Origin: Mortierella alpina | Taxonomy: Eukaryota > Mortierellomycota > Mortierellomycetes > Mortierellales > Mortierellaceae | Length of the DNA stretch: 64,000 bases | NCBI GenBank assembly: GCA_029449245.1 | Contig: JANATF010000003.1 | Coordinates: 1,550,001 to 1,614,000, forward strand | Direction: 5' to 3' | Part shown: in pieces, positions 1 to 11,836 of the stretch | Numbering within the stretch: the stretch's first letter is position 1 | Layout: every line of letters begins with the position of its first letter | Notes under the pieces: generated by a model | Told to the model about the DNA's origin: nothing | The model's database searches: none | What the model saw: the letters and a program-made list of their open reading frames with translations, nothing else | Translations under genes and position numbers: made by a program

Positions 1-246
1 TCGAGAGGAGGTGGTGAAGGTGTGAAAGTGAAGACAGGAAAACAAATCGTGAAAAACTTTTTCTTTTATGCCTAAAGCGAGGGCTCGGTGTCCTTATGCC
101 GTCACTCGGGCGGCTTAAGGACACTCCTAGCAAAGTAAGTCATGTGATATATTGATGACGGAGCGAGCGTCGACATGTTAAAATCTTCACTTCAAGTCAA
201 GATCCTGGACCCCACATCTCTATAACCACATCTCTATAACTTTGCA
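1..246. other. 5' flank of the RNA15/CstF-64 gene
   Basis: No open frame or RNA gene is recognisable here. The stretch precedes the start codon at 247 and presumably holds promoter and 5' UTR. An exact 16-nt direct duplication (ccacatctctataacc, then ccacatctctataact) lies just upstream of the ATG. Confidence 0.5.
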
Positions 247-1737
247 ATGAGTGGTTCAAAAGTGGTCTTCGGTAAGGCAGACAAATTGCTATTCCTGTTA
301 CAGAAGGTGAAAATTAACGCTGTCTGAACGTGAGCTAATCAGTGCTTGTCAATGCCGATAGTTGGTAACATTCCCTACGAACAGACTGAGGAGCAGCTGA
401 TAGAGATTTTTAGCGAAGTCGGGCCTGTGGTTTCCTTCAGGTGAGCAAACGCACTACTGAAGTTTGAGCGTATTATGAGGGGTGTGAAGTTGTGATAGCT
501 TCTTGTACTGATCTGATGTCCTTCTAATTAGACTTGTATTTGAGCGCGAGACAGGAAAGCCGCGAGGATATGGATTCTGTGAATTTCAGGACGAAAGGAC
601 AGCGGCGTCGGCAGTAAGGAACTTGAATGGTCGTGACATTGGAAATCGATCACTGAAGGTTGATTTTGCAGAGACGGATCCGGCTAGGAATGGAGGTCGT
701 GATCTTGAGGAGGGTTCGTTCATGAGAAATATTGGACCAGGAGCGTCGGGACCTCCCCATCCAGGACCTGCTCTTCATATGCCTCCATCACTTCAGCAAC
801 CACAGCCACAACAGCCATTTATGCCTCCACAGGCTGGCGCACCTGTTCCTCAACAACGCATGGACCCTAGACTAGCTAATAATCCCATGGCAGCAGGGCC
901 ACCACAACCTAATCGACCACCATTGGGAGGGCCAGGTGGACCCCCATTGCCTCCTGTCGTGCCTGCCGGACCGAGCTCCGCAGATGCTATCTCAGCTGTA
1001 TTGGCAACAATGACATCACAAAACGTCTTTGATCTTATTTCGTCCATGAAAGTGCTGGGAACGAATGAGCCCGAACGTGCCAAGGCGGTTCTGAATGACA
1101 ATCCACAGCTGTCTTATGCACTGTTCCAGGTGCTTCTCATGATGAACCTTGTTGAGCCTAGTTCGCTACAGGTAATCAACGCCTCAAAGTGTTCAAGGCG
1201 TCCACGGTTGATTGGAAAATGGTTATCCAATACTCATTTTTTTTGAACCTGTTTACTTTTACTAGCGCATGTTTCCTTCCATGCCAGGAGCCAAAGCCTC
1301 GACACCTAATATGCCCACACCCCCTCAGCAACACTTGCCACTAGCGCCGCCACCGCACATGGGCATGGCGCCACCACCCCATCTTCAGCAACAGCCACCA
1401 CAGTTTGCACCGCAGGGATATCCAAGCATGATGCACCCAGTATCACAGCAACAACTGCCTCAGCCTCCACAGGTTGCACAACCGCCACAGGGTGCCATGG
1501 CACCGCAGTCTCTCGGTAAGTTAAATTAGATTGCTCGCTCACCCTTGATGTTGCAGCAATATTCGTTTTTTTAACGCTTCCTGGATGGGCTTCCTTTCTC
1601 TCCGTGGTAAAGAACAACAAAAGGCATTGGTCGCACAAGTTCTGGCATTGACGCCAGCAGATATCGCCTCCTTGCCAGAAGAGCAGCGGGCCAATATTAT
1701 CCAGCTCAGAGCTCAACTCATGGGTGGTGCAGTGTAG
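247..1737 (+). CDS. RNA15: Cleavage stimulation factor subunit 2 (CstF-64 / Rna15)
   Basis: Nuclear mRNA 3'-end processing factor that binds the G/U-rich downstream element of pre-mRNA. Five exons fit in phase: 247-271, 362-440, 532-1171, 1266-1515, 1613-1737, giving about 372 aa. The N-terminal RRM (about residues 7-85) has RNP2-like VGNIPY and RNP1-like RGYGFCEF. A hinge domain follows around residues 145-205 (the [14 protein letters not shown] region), then a Pro/Gln/Met-rich linker. The C-terminal helical domain ([15 protein letters not shown] region) is the Pcf11-binding CSTF_C fold known in CstF-64. The start is the only ATG that splices into the RRM: exon 1 reads MSGSKVVF and joins VGNIPY. 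It lies 174 bp upstream of PRP19 on the same strand. Identification is secure; exact intron borders are inferred. Confidence 0.93.
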
Positions 1738-1784
1738 CTTAATCAGGGCTGGAGGCGGCTCTGCTGACGGTAGAGGTCTCGCTG

Positions 1785-1790
1785 AATAAA
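1785..1790 (+). promoter_or_regulatory. AATAAA polyadenylation signal of RNA15
   Basis: A perfect AATAAA lies 48 nt after the RNA15 stop codon and before the PRP19 start at 1912. Confidence 0.55.
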
Positions 1791-1911
1791 AATCATGATG
1801 CACAAAAAACAGAATGGCACAAGCCACATCTAGTAATCTGGCATCACTTTGTGATCTCACAATCTCAAATTGCCTTCAGCTACATCATTCCCCCCATTAC
1901 TCCCCAGGAAC

Positions 1912-4006
1912 ATGTTTTGCGCAAGTAAGTGGGCAACGAACAACAGATGGAGAGCACCGCCGCGCGACCTATCATCATCATGTTCATCCGTGGCCACTGC
2001 GACGGATCAAGAATGAACGCGTGGTTTTCAAATGCATAAAATCAGTCAGTCTGCCTTGACATCTAACATCTGCTGACCATTACGTTCCAGTTTCCGGCGA
2101 GGCTCCAGAGCACCCTGTGGTGTCAAAGAAGAGCGGTCAGGTTTACGAGCGCCGTTTGATTGTCAAGTATATCGAGGACAATGGCAAGGACCCGGTTTCG
2201 GGCGAAGAGCTCTCTGTCGAAGACCTTTTGGATATCAAAACGAGTATGTTTGTCTTCTCCGCCGCCGGTTATCTAAAGGGCTTTCTAATCATCAGCACTG
2301 ATATCTCAAATGGACATGTGTAAACCACTTCTTCCTCCGAGCGCTGCCATTCTTACACCTGTTTCAACTTGCAACTAATTTTCTTTAGCCCCCGGCACAG
2401 TCAAGCCTCGTCCTCCCACTATGACCTCGATTCCCTCGATCTTGTCAGTCCTTCAGAACGAGTGGGATTCGATCATGCTCGAGACTTTCACGATGAAGCA
2501 GCAGTATCAGCAAGTGCGTCAGGAGCTGAGCCACGCGCTCTACCAACATGATGCTGCCTGCAGAGTCATTGCCAGACTTATGAAGGAACGCGATGCGGCC
2601 CGAGAGTAAGCATTTTCAAATACTTCGTCTTTGGGGGCGAATAGGCTGCTTTTTACGATGCAATGGGGACCTGTGATGTATCATCGCTGGCTCGCTGCTG
2701 TTCTCTCAAATATTAATCTGAATTGTATTCTAGGGCTCTTGCGAACGTTCAGGCTCATCTCGGAACGAAGGCAGCGGCCGAGGAAACTGCGGATGTTACT
2801 ATGGACGATGCTTCATCATCGGGACTGCCTGCACCCATTCGCGAGAAGTTGGAGGCCACCACCGCAGTTTTGTCCAAGACTCGCAAGAGAAAGCCCAACA
2901 CGTCTGCCGAGGCCATTCAGACCTACAGTCAGCGCAAGGTCCATGCCGGTCTGCATGCGGCTCGTTCACCAGGCATCGCAGCCCTGGATTTGGATGCTAA
3001 GAACGGATTGGTGCTCACGGGCGGTAACGACAAGAACGCCCTCGTTTTCTCGCAGTCTGAAGATAAGGTTGTTGCAACCTTGAAGGGTCACTCAAAGAAG
3101 ATTACACATGTTTCCTGGACTGGACGGTCTGAAGAGGCGGGTCAGGATGCTGCAGTGACGTCTTCGGCTGATCATACCGTCAAGGTCTGGACAGCAAAGG
3201 ATGGCAAGGCTTTCAACTACCATGCAGCCCACACCATTTCTGGACATTCGGAAGAGGTCACGGGCTTGTGCGTACATCCTACCAAAGACTATGTCGCAAC
3301 TGCCTCCATGGACTCATCTTGGGCTTTCCATGATCTCGAAACTGGTTCGACATTGATGACAGCCAGGTCAGATGATGTGGTCAAGGGATACTCGTCTGCT
3401 GCGTTCCACCCAGATGGTCTTCTCTTTGGAACAGGAACTTCGGATTCGACTGTGAAAATCTGGGATGTTCGTACTAAGGAGGCTGTTGCCTCTTTCGAGG
3501 GACACGCCGGTGCAGTCAAGACGATGGCTTTTAGCGAGAACGGATATCATATGGCTGCCGCTGGTGAGAATAACGAGGTCAGCATCTGGAACTTGAGGAC
3601 CCTGGAAATTGTTCAGAAGCTGAAGGTCGCGGACCAAGGCTTAATTAATGCTTTGGCTTGGGACCAGTCGGGAACATACTTGAGCGTCGGAGGCACAGAT
3701 ATTCGGTAAGAGCAACACTTGTTGAGACTTTTGCTGATCGACCGATCCTTCGTGATGACTAGTTAGCCTCGAGATGCACGCATAATGTTACGTAATCTTG
3801 AGTTTAACCCAACAGCATGCTCTTTACTTCTATTGGACCCTCCATTTGCCCAAAACAGCATTTTCAAGGTCAAGACATGGCAGGAGCTCGCCAACCTGAC
3901 GGACAACACCGCCGAGATCACAAGCCTGAAGTTTGGACCTTTGGGCGACTATTTGGTTGCTGGTGGTTTAGACCGCAGTCTCCGCGTCTTTGGTATTGCC
4001 GAATAA
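1912..4006 (+). CDS. PRP19: Pre-mRNA-processing factor 19, U-box E3 ligase with WD40 repeats
   Basis: Core of the NineTeen complex, which activates the spliceosome; a U-box ubiquitin ligase in the nucleus. Exons: 1912-1924, 2091-2243, 2389-2605, 2734-3705, 3859-4006; about 500 aa. The U-box is at residues 1-56 ([16 protein letters not shown], then [13 protein letters not shown]). The coiled-coil tetramerisation segment at about 65-135 contains the near-invariant [18 protein letters not shown]40 blades run from about residue 205 to the C-terminus, with GH...VKVWTAKDG and VKIWDVRT repeats, and the chain ends SLRVFGIAE. The first exon is only 13 nt of coding sequence (MFCA), which fixes the start because the family begins MxCxxSGExPxxPVVS. 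Length matches the usual ~500 aa. Confidence 0.96.
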
Positions 4007-4911
4007 TGACGAGTGGTGGAGTCGAAAGCCAAGGCAGCTGTCGGAGGAGGCTAGTTTATCCTCGCTCAAAAAAAAGCGAAGAGAAGGAAGGAAGGCTGCT
4101 ACGGAACGTACAAAGAGGTCCGGTATATGATCCAGCAGTAAACACTGTAATCTTTTTTTTATATTCGTTCACTAAGCGAAGCCCCCCTTTCCTCTGTTAT
4201 TGTTTGGGGTTGTGGTGTCTGGAAACACGGCGGTTCCCCTGTGCGCCGTCGCCACATCGCCTTTGTTACTACTCTGGCGTGCTGTTATACCTGCATCTTG
4301 TGAGCTGTCCTGATATGCACTAGAACTGATAGACGGATAATTTTTGAGGTATGATTTTTTTCACAGGGGCCTCAAACCTTGGATCCAATGCGACCGGGTG
4401 CTGTGGTGCCTGCTTGAAGAACAGGCGTAGAGTTGGGGTGGGTTCTCCCGGGAACCTCCCCCATGGTTCTTTGGTGTGGCCAAGACGTATGATCTGCGGG
4501 ACAGCACTGGCATGCTGCACTAGAGGGCAGCAAGAGCGCGACAATCGTTCCATGAACAAGGAAATTTTATTTTTGCCGAAACTGTCTGGAAGACGATCTT
4601 CTGCGTCGTTAGGCCGTTTTGCGTTTTCATCTCTTGTGCTTAAAATGCCAACGCATCGCACTAGGTCCCTCTCTAGCTTCTTTATCTTTTGTTATTTGTC
4701 CAATGAGTATTTTGTCTGCTTCTCCACCGGCCTCCTTCTCGTCTTCGTCTTCGACTTCATCCCCATTCTCATCGTCATCCTGACCTCGACGGTGTACGCT
4801 TCCTCGCTTTCGACGTTATCGTATACCACAGTTCTACCGCGATAGCACACCTCCGCACCCGTCTCTGCCCCACTTGAACTGCCCATCTGCACTACATCAA
4901 TCATAGCCAAC
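4007..4911. other. Intergenic region between PRP19 and a small secreted protein
   Basis: About 0.9 kb with only short uninterrupted frames on both strands. None has family signatures, splice-consistent neighbours or a signal peptide. It should contain the PRP19 3' UTR and the promoter of the gene starting at 4912. A C/T-rich stretch covers about 4670-4850, typical of fungal core promoters. Confidence 0.45.
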
Positions 4912-5238
4912 ATGAGACACACCGCATTCCTATTTTCAGGTCTTGCGATCCTCCTGATCCTCCTTTGCTCACACTACACAGGTATAGCGATATGACCACA
5001 GCTGTGACAGATTCCTTTGCTACCCTCAACGCCCACTTCATTAACAGGATATAATCATCACCATTCCCCAAACCATGAAAATGACGCTGTTCTAGTTGAA
5101 GCCCTAGTTATCAGGATTCGTACAGCTCCCCCACCCACAGGTGGTTGCCAGGCTGCGTGCGATGCTGATTATCATAAATGTATAAATCCGCCATCTTGCG
5201 TACCTGACTACCAGAAGTGTTTAGCATTATGCACGTAA
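4912..5238 (+). CDS. Small secreted cysteine protein with mirrored twin CX3C motifs
   Basis: Unrecognised family. Two exons (4912-4981, 5048-5238; a 66-nt intron with GTATAG donor and AACAG acceptor) give a protein of about 86 aa. Residues 1-20 form a strongly hydrophobic signal peptide (MRHTAFLFSGLAILLILLCS). A polar His/Asn stretch follows. The C-terminal 31 residues hold six cysteines spaced C-x3-C-x6-C-x5-C-x6-C-x3-C, a nearly symmetrical pattern suggesting a disulfide-stapled helical hairpin. The protein ends two residues after the last motif. The start is chosen because it supplies the signal peptide and splices in frame. It might be an effector-like or antimicrobial peptide, but the sequence does not say which. 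Confidence 0.6.
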
Positions 5239-5707
5239 AATGGAGCATGCACGATGCTCTGATATATCAATGGTCCAACTCAAAATCAGGAAATAAACAA
5301 TAATCTTTTGTCAATCTCCAAGCGCCATCTCATAGGTTTTTTATTTGCGTTGGTGTCATCTGAGCGTCTTGCGCAGGCAGAAACTTACTACGCCGTTACT
5401 GACATCCCTTGCGTTGGTGACACAAAACGGCAGTTCAGTGTGGCTTATACATTCTGTTTTTTTTTCTTGCAAGAACAGCCACCGTTAGACTTGAGCCAGC
5501 CCTATAAAAGGCCCTCCTTTTTTCTAACAGCTTGTTTCTGGGGTTTTCTCTTTTGGTTTTTGGTTCTGGTTTCTTTTTTTCTCTTGGGTTTTCTTCCTTC
5601 TCCTTCCCATCGCCATCCACCTGCACCCGTACGTATCCTTCCTCCTTCCTCCTCCACTCACGCTTTTGTCCCCCTTGCCTCTTGCTGAAACACCCCAAGG
5701 AGCTATC
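5239..5707. other. Promoter and 5' UTR region of the IMP dehydrogenase gene
   Basis: No convincing gene. It contains a TATA box near 5503 followed by a long T/C-rich tract (about 5515-5690) running up to the IMPDH start codon. A CTG/TTG-initiated frame across 5308-5688 is low-complexity Phe/Leu from the pyrimidine tract and is not supported. Confidence 0.6.
5503..5510 (+). promoter_or_regulatory. TATA box (TATAAAAG) of the IMPDH gene
   Basis: TATAAAAG sits about 200 nt upstream of the IMPDH ATG, followed by a CT-rich initiator-like stretch. This is consistent with a highly expressed housekeeping promoter. Confidence 0.6.
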
Positions 5708-7514
5708 ATGACTGTCCAGGCCCAGTACCCCGATCACACCCTCGCCCTCAAGGAGCTCGACGCCGCCGGCTCCAAGAACCGCCGCGATGGTCTCTCTGCC
5801 GAGGAGCTTATGGACTCTATCACCCAGGGTGGTCTGACCTACAATGACTTTCTGATCCTGCCCGGCTTCATCGACTTCCAAGCCCATGCCGTCCAACTCG
5901 AGTCCAAGATCACCAAGCGCATCACCCTCAAGACCCCCTTCATCTCCTCGCCCATGGACACTGTGACCGAGACCGAGATGGCTATTGCCATGGCGGTAAG
6001 TGAAGTGATCTCAATGTGCGCTGATGTTATATTGGCTGCAAGCGACTGTCAGTGCGTGCAGTGCATGTGTGTTTTTTTTCCTGTTGTTATTTGTTTCTTT
6101 CCCCGCAAATTTCTTTATCGGGCATATCCTATCTTTTCTCGCAGCTGAGCTCACACGATCTGCGAGGGTACGAGATTCACTCCTAACCTTATTGTGGTTT
6201 CCTCTGCGCTAGTTGCTCGGTGGTATTGGTATCATCCACCACAACTGCACGCCCGAGCAGCAGGCCGAGATGGTCCGCAAGGTCAAGAAATTTGAGAACG
6301 GCTTCATCACCGATCCCATCTGCTTGACCGAGAACCACACCGTCGCTGACGTCCTGGCCATCAAGGACAAGTTTGGCTTCTGTGGCATCCCCATCACCGA
6401 GAACGGAAAGCTCGGCTCCAAGCTCGTCGGTATCGTCACCGCTCGCGACATCCAGTTCGTCAACGATCACGCTGCCACCCTCAAGACTTGCATGACCACC
6501 GACCTCGTCATTGCCAAGGAAGGCGTCACCCTCGAGGAGGCCAACCGCATTCTGTGTGAGTCCAAGAAGGGCAAGTTGCCAGTTGTCAACAGCCAGGGCG
6601 AGCTCTGCTCTCTCCTTGCTCGCTCGGATCTCCTCAAGAACCAGAACTTCCCCTTGGCAAGCAAAGCCCCCAAGTCCAAGCAGTTGCTCTGCGGTGCTGC
6701 CATTGGTACGCGCCCCGATGACCGCGATCGTCTCGCTCTCTTGGTTGCTGCTGGTCTGGACGTTGTCGTCTTGGACTCTTCCCAGGGTAACTCGTCCTTC
6801 CAGATCGAGATGGTCCAGTGGATCAAGGCCACCTTCCCTGACTTGGATGTCATTGCCGGAAACGTCGTTGTCTGGGAGCAGGCTGCTCGTCTGATCGCCG
6901 CCGGTGCTGACGGTCTCCGTGTCGGAATGGGCTCTGGCTCGATCTGCATCACCCAGGAGGTCATGGCCTGTGGTCGTCCCCAAGGAACTGCCGTCTTCAA
7001 GGTCGCACAGTTCGCCGCCAAGTTTGGTGTGCCCGTCATCGCCGATGGCGGTATCGGCAACATTGGTCACATCACCAAGGCCTTGGCCCTCGGTGCTTCC
7101 GGTGTCATGATGGGTGGTCTCTTGGCCGGTACGACCGAGTCCCCCGGCGAGTACTTTTATTTGGATGGCCAGCGTCTGAAGAAGTACCGCGGTATGGGAT
7201 CTTTGGATGCCATGGAGAAAGCCGGCGATGGCGGCAATGGCTCGACCAAGCGCTACTACTCCGAGTCGGACTCTGTCAAGGTTGCTCAGGGAGTGTCTGG
7301 CTCCGTTGTCGATAAGGGTTCGATCAAGAAGTTTGTGCCATACCTGTACACGGGTCTCCAGCACTCGCTCCAGGACATTGGTGTTGACAGCATCGATGCC
7401 ATGAAGGAAGGTATGCGTGAGGGCACTGTCCGTTTCGAGCGCCGTACCGCAGCTGCTCAGGCCGAGGGCGGTGTTCACTCCCTCCACAGCTACACCAAGC
7501 GCCTTTTCTCATAG
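5708..7514 (+). CDS. IMD: Inosine-5'-monophosphate dehydrogenase
   Basis: Oxidises IMP to XMP with NAD+, the committed step of GTP synthesis, in the cytosol. Exons 5708-5995 and 6213-7514 give 529 aa, the normal family length. The N-terminal part carries [13 protein letters not shown] and SSPMDTVTE. The CBS pair is inserted at about 115-235. The catalytic loop [11 protein letters not shown] contains the active-site Cys. [16 protein letters not shown] and the flap [12 protein letters not shown] follow, and the C-terminus is [11 protein letters not shown]. The flap Tyr (KKY) is retained; from memory, the mycophenolate-tolerant Penicillium isozyme has Phe there. The single intron falls inside [17 protein letters not shown]. 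Codon use is strongly C-ending, as expected for high expression. The minus strand of exon 2 is accidentally open for about 430 codons, a by-product of that bias. Confidence 0.97.
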
Positions 7515-7772
7515 AGGATAAGACCTTGCTCGCCTCTCGCCCTCACGGCTCCTAACCTCATATTTATATATCATCATATCATCATCCTCACTCTGTCAAA
7601 TGTACACTTATAAAACTGGATCAGCTTTCCCTGCAAAATATTTTTTTTTATTACTTTGTTACCTAAGGTATTAAGGCAAGACTTCAGTGCATTTTTGAGT
7701 CATATTGCAACGGGAACAGCGGGGTGGCAGAGGCAAAGCCTGATTTATAAAAGCCATTTTCCTGTGAACTTC

Positions 7773-7790
7773 AAAAAAAAAAAAAAAAAA
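7773..7790. repeat. 18-nt poly(A) tract
   Basis: An uninterrupted A18 lies two bases before the stop codon of the minus-strand SR-protein gene. On the mRNA this is a U18 tract at the start of the 3' UTR. Similar homopolymers recur in this window near 12771, 28955 and 38698. Confidence 0.8.
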
Positions 7791-7791
7791 T

Positions 7792-9628
7792 CTAGCGGCG
7801 GCGCCTAGGTGGAGAGGCTGAGCGGCTGACAGATCGTCCACGACGAGCACCTCGAGCCCCACGATCCGAGAGTGGGCTTGCACTCCTACTTATGCTCCTT
7901 CCCCTACCTCTGGGCGAACGGCTTCTCGATACGATCCTTGCAGGGCTGCCGGTTCGTGACCGGCTGGTAACGCTACGCGACCAGGAGCGAGGGCGTCCTC
8001 CTCTGGCAACAGGTGCGCGTCCGCGGCTCCTGCTCCTGCTCCTGCTGATATTGCGTCCTCGGCCAAACTTTCCGCGAGGTGGGGATCGACTTCTGCTGCC
8101 ACTGAAACTTCTTCCCCTGCCGCCTCGGCCTCTTGGTGTTATGCTGCGGCTGCGACTGCGGGATCCATAGGAGCTATAGGAGCGTGATCTCTTTCTTCCA
8201 CGAACTGGTGATCTCGAGATGGATCGACTGTAAGATCTACGACGGCCTCTTGCTGGAGGTAGAGGCGAACGTCCTCGAGGGACGCGAGGGCCCAGCGGAG
8301 CCGCATTGGCTCCCCAGGCTCTAGCACGGGGAGGTGGGGGATTGTTGAAGTTGTTATTACGGCGATATTGATGTGGTGGAGAGTAGTCGTTTCTGCGGCG
8401 AGGAGGTGGAGGTGAATAGTTTCTGCGACCGGGTGGAGGCGCATCTGAATATCCACGGCGACCAGGTGGAGGTGAGTAATGGTCTAAGGCTTCAATTGAA
8501 GGGAAAAAATGAGGCATTGTTCAAAGTTAGCATACAAGAATATTTACTTTTCTTTCCAGAAATAGAGTCCGACCTGCCAGAGGCATTCTCCTTTTGTTTT
8601 CTAGCCATTTCAGACATACGTTCGTCACGGCGGCGCATGGGACTACGGACGCGACCACCGCGACGTGGAGGCGACAATGGTGCACGAGCCCGCGCAGGTC
8701 GCTCTGGCGGAGGAGCAGATGTCTTTGGTAACTTTGTCGCAAATGCCACCTGAAGAATTTCGCCGTCCAGTTGGCCTCCATTCCAGCCTTCCAGAGCCAC
8801 CAGAGCCTCCTCGCGCGTCTCGTATTCGACATATGCGAATCCCATGTTGAAGTGGACTACCATTCAGAAGAATATAAAATAGAACAGGCTGTGGTTAATA
8901 TTTCTTTCGCCAATTTTTTTTTCTTGGTAAACTGTGAGGAATATTCTCACGCCTCTTCATGGTGTAGATAACTTACATCGCTGGTTGATTGGAAAGTGTA
9001 CTGACTTGACCTTTCCATACATGCCAAAAATCTCCCGGACATGCTCCTCTGTGACATTCTTGGTCAGGTTCTTGATGTTAAGAGTTCTACTCAAAGAGAC
9101 AGATCGATCGGGAGATTTGGATCTCGCATCCTGACGCTGCACTTTGCGCGGTGGTGAGCGGCGGGAACGGGGCGAGCGGGAACGGGACAGCGAGCGCGAT
9201 CTGGATCTTGTCAAGGATCGTCCTCTAGAAGGGCTACGAGAGCGAGAGCCTTTCTTTGCTCTGGGTGAGGGCGATCGAGAGTAAGAGCGGCTGCGAGATC
9301 GAGATCGTGGCGCCGCCGAGCCGGAACGCGAGCGCACTGGAGAGCGAGAACGAGAGGTGGAACGACGTTGCGATCCATGACGCGATGGTGAGCGGGAGAG
9401 CGATCTTGTTTTCTCCATATCAACGTCGCCCGTGTTATCCTGCTTGGCATCGTCCTGTGGGGCGTCCTCCTGCTTGTCGCTATCCTTCTGGGAGTCTTCC
9501 TGCTCTTTATCATCCTTTCCTTCCTTGTCGGCAGTGTTGGTGGTGTCGAAAGGGGCAACATCCTTGCTGGTCTCCTTGTTTGCAGCTGAGGAGTTCCTTG
9601 GGGTTGGGCTTGGGCTGCGCGAAGCCAT
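7792..9628 (-). CDS. RNPS1: RNPS1-like SR protein (RRM flanked by RS domains)
   Basis: Nuclear splicing / exon-junction-complex (ASAP-type) RNA-binding protein. Minus-strand exons 9628-8977, 8856-8548, 8483-7792 give about 550 aa. The N-terminus is acidic (KDDKEQEDSQKDSD), followed by an RS-dipeptide domain to about residue 185. A single RRM at about 188-265 begins RTLNIKNLTKNVTEEHVREIF and contains GFAYVEYETREEAL. It aligns best with RNPS1 (LTRNVTKDHIMEIFxxYGK ... GYAYVEF ... DGGQIDGQ). A second RS/Arg-Gly domain fills the C-terminus with PPPGRR repeats. The third-exon acceptor is chosen as TTAG after a TGCTAAC branch point; GAAG four nt earlier is an alternative. It is divergent from DOM34 (345 bp apart). 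Confidence 0.83.
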
Positions 9629-9972
9629 CTCGGAACTATGAATCAGTGGAGAAGTGGAGACGAAGTGTGCTTAGTCACAGTTACTCTTCCGTCTTCTTGA
9701 AGGCATGTACGGTTGAATCTCCAGCTGTGGCGAGGGTCCTGTACGTACTCTTCTTTGACCATGATCGCAGGTAGTTCTTTCCAATCAAAGGCTGTGGTTT
9801 GTAAACGCGATTCAAAAGACAGCGTTGAGATTCAGTGCGTTTTAGATGGTCGGCCAACTAGTCGACGTCAAGGAATATTTTAGAGCGCGTTTACTGCTCT
9901 TGAATCTTCTTGGTGGAAAACGTCCTTCGGACAAGTTGATTCCTTACCACAGGAAGCCAACACCACAGCGCC

Positions 9973-11774
9973 ATGAAACTCGTCAAGCAGTTTATCGAAA
10001 AGGACAAATCGGGATATGTCAGCCTCATCCCAGAGGAGTTCGAGGACATGTGGCATGTCTACAACCTCATTCAGAAGCACGATCAGCTCCGAGCTGTCAC
10101 CATTCGGTATGCCATGCTATGCTCTCTTCGTCTTGCACTCAAAGCGTCGCGACTACGCCTCCCTTTTTTTTTGCGCTCGCTTCCCTTCTCGGCCTTCGCT
10201 GGGCGCCTCTCGTCACTTATCTACCTCATGATTCTGACCGTCAATCACCCCGTCTTTCGTGAACCGCCCTTAGTCGCATCCAGTCCGAGAGCTCCACAGG
10301 ATCAGTCGAGAGTCAGCGGATAAGACTGACGCTCAGTATTTCGGTCGACAATGTGGACTTTGACACACAAGTAGGAATGCTGCGGATAAGCGGACGTGTC
10401 ATCGTCGAGAACCCTCATGTCAAGGTAAGGGATCGCATAGAGTACTACTTTGCGTGAATTTGTTGAATGGAAGTGATCGACTAAACAAACCGAAAACTAC
10501 GTCATGTTCTCTTTTTTTTGATGATCTTAGCTGGGAACGTTTCATACAATCGATCTAGAAATGAACCGCAGTTTTACGCTTATCAAGCCAGAGTGGGACG
10601 TCATTGCATTGGAGAGAGTCCAGGAGGCGTGCGATATCACAAAGAAGGCCGACGTTGCAGCAGTAGTGTGCCAAGAGGGGTTGGCCAATGTGTGCCTTTT
10701 GACATCAAGTATGACCATCATTCGCCAGCACATCGACTGTCCAGTCCCCAGGAAACGCAAGGGATCGGTTACGAACTATGAAAAGGTATGCAGGTCGGCG
10801 TCGTCGCTTCTCTGTGGAGCTGTATATGCATCGTGTGGTACAAGGTGACTGACTATCCACTATTTCTCATTGACACGGAAACTAGGGAATGAAACGTTTC
10901 TTTGAACAAATCTACCAAGCTATTCTCCGTCATATCGACTTTGAGATTGTCAAGTGTGTTATCATTGGAAGCCCAGGGTTTGTGAGGGAGCAGCTTTACG
11001 ACTACATTTTTGCAGAGGCAGTGGTAACGTAGTACATCATGAGGATCGATCGCACATGCCGCAGGTTCTTGTCCGTTTGTCCTTACCGCCACCATCATAC
11101 TGTCACATATAGAGGACGGACAACAAGACTATCATGCAGAACAGGAGCAAGTTTATCGTGGTCCATACGTCGACAGGCCACAAGCAGGCGCTGCAGGAGG
11201 TTATGAATGACCCCTCGATCAAGATCAAGCTTGCAGATACCAAAGCGGCCCAAGAAGTTCAAGCGCTTGATCAGTTTTACGAGATGATGAACATGGATCC
11301 CGACAGGGCGTTTTACGGATTCAAGGATGTATCCAAGGCTGCTGAGCGTGGAGCCATCGGTACGCTCTTGGTCACAGACGAGCTCTTCAGGGCAGCAGAT
11401 GTTGTCAAAAGACGGCAGTACATCGCTCTCGTGGAGAGCGCGCGTGCATCTGGTGGCAAGGTCTTTGTGTTCTCCAGCTTACACGTTTCAGGAGAGAGTA
11501 AGTTGACATGACGATATTTGTGTCAAGCATGACAAGATGCGTTTTTTTGGGGGTGTACAAAGTGCTAATCTGCTATTTGTTCTTTTTCTTGCAACACTCA
11601 GATCTCAACCAATTGACCGGAGTCGCCGCCATCCTAAACTTTCCTCTCCCAGATATTGACGACGAGGATGAAGAAGACATGGCAGCAGCAGAGGAAGCTG
11701 AACTGGACGAGGATGGGCTGCCACCCATGCACTCCAATCGAAACCACGAGATCTTGGATGCAGTGCTGGAGTAA
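9973..11774 (+). CDS. DOM34: Dom34/Pelota ribosome-rescue factor
   Basis: eRF1-like factor that works with Hbs1 to split stalled ribosomes (no-go and non-stop decay) in the cytoplasm. Six exons: 9973-10106, 10274-10424, 10531-10785, 10886-11023, 11113-11497, 11602-11774; 411 aa. The Sm-like N-terminal domain starts [22 protein letters not shown], and [14 protein letters not shown] is diagnostic. The central domain contains [17 protein letters not shown] and PRKRKGS. The third domain contains [12 protein letters not shown] and [11 protein letters not shown]. The GGQ motif of eRF1 is absent, as in all pelotas. The C-terminus is acidic ([17 protein letters not shown]). Length matches human (385) and yeast (386) with a slightly longer tail. 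Confidence 0.96.
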
Positions 11775-11830
11775 CTTCCAGTTCCCGTCGTCGAGACGCA
11801 AAGTATAACCCATTCCAATAGAGAGCAACA

Positions 11831-11836
11831 AATAAA
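11831..11836 (+). promoter_or_regulatory. AATAAA polyadenylation signal of DOM34
   Basis: AATAAA lies 57 nt after the DOM34 stop codon. Confidence 0.55.

Noticed and set aside
4320-4661. 113-codon minus-strand frame downstream of PRP19
   Set aside because: No signal peptide, domain, splice partner or codon bias; overlaps an equally long meaningless frame on the other strand.
5308-5688. 126-codon frame upstream of IMPDH
   Set aside because: It starts at TTG, lies across the TATA box and CT-rich leader of IMPDH, and encodes only Phe/Leu/Ser-rich sequence from the pyrimidine tract.
6189-7487. 432-codon open frame on the minus strand opposite IMPDH
   Set aside because: It lies exactly opposite the second IMPDH exon, has low-complexity Leu/Gly/Asp composition and no domain. 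Strong C-ending codon bias of IMPDH removes stops from the antisense frame.
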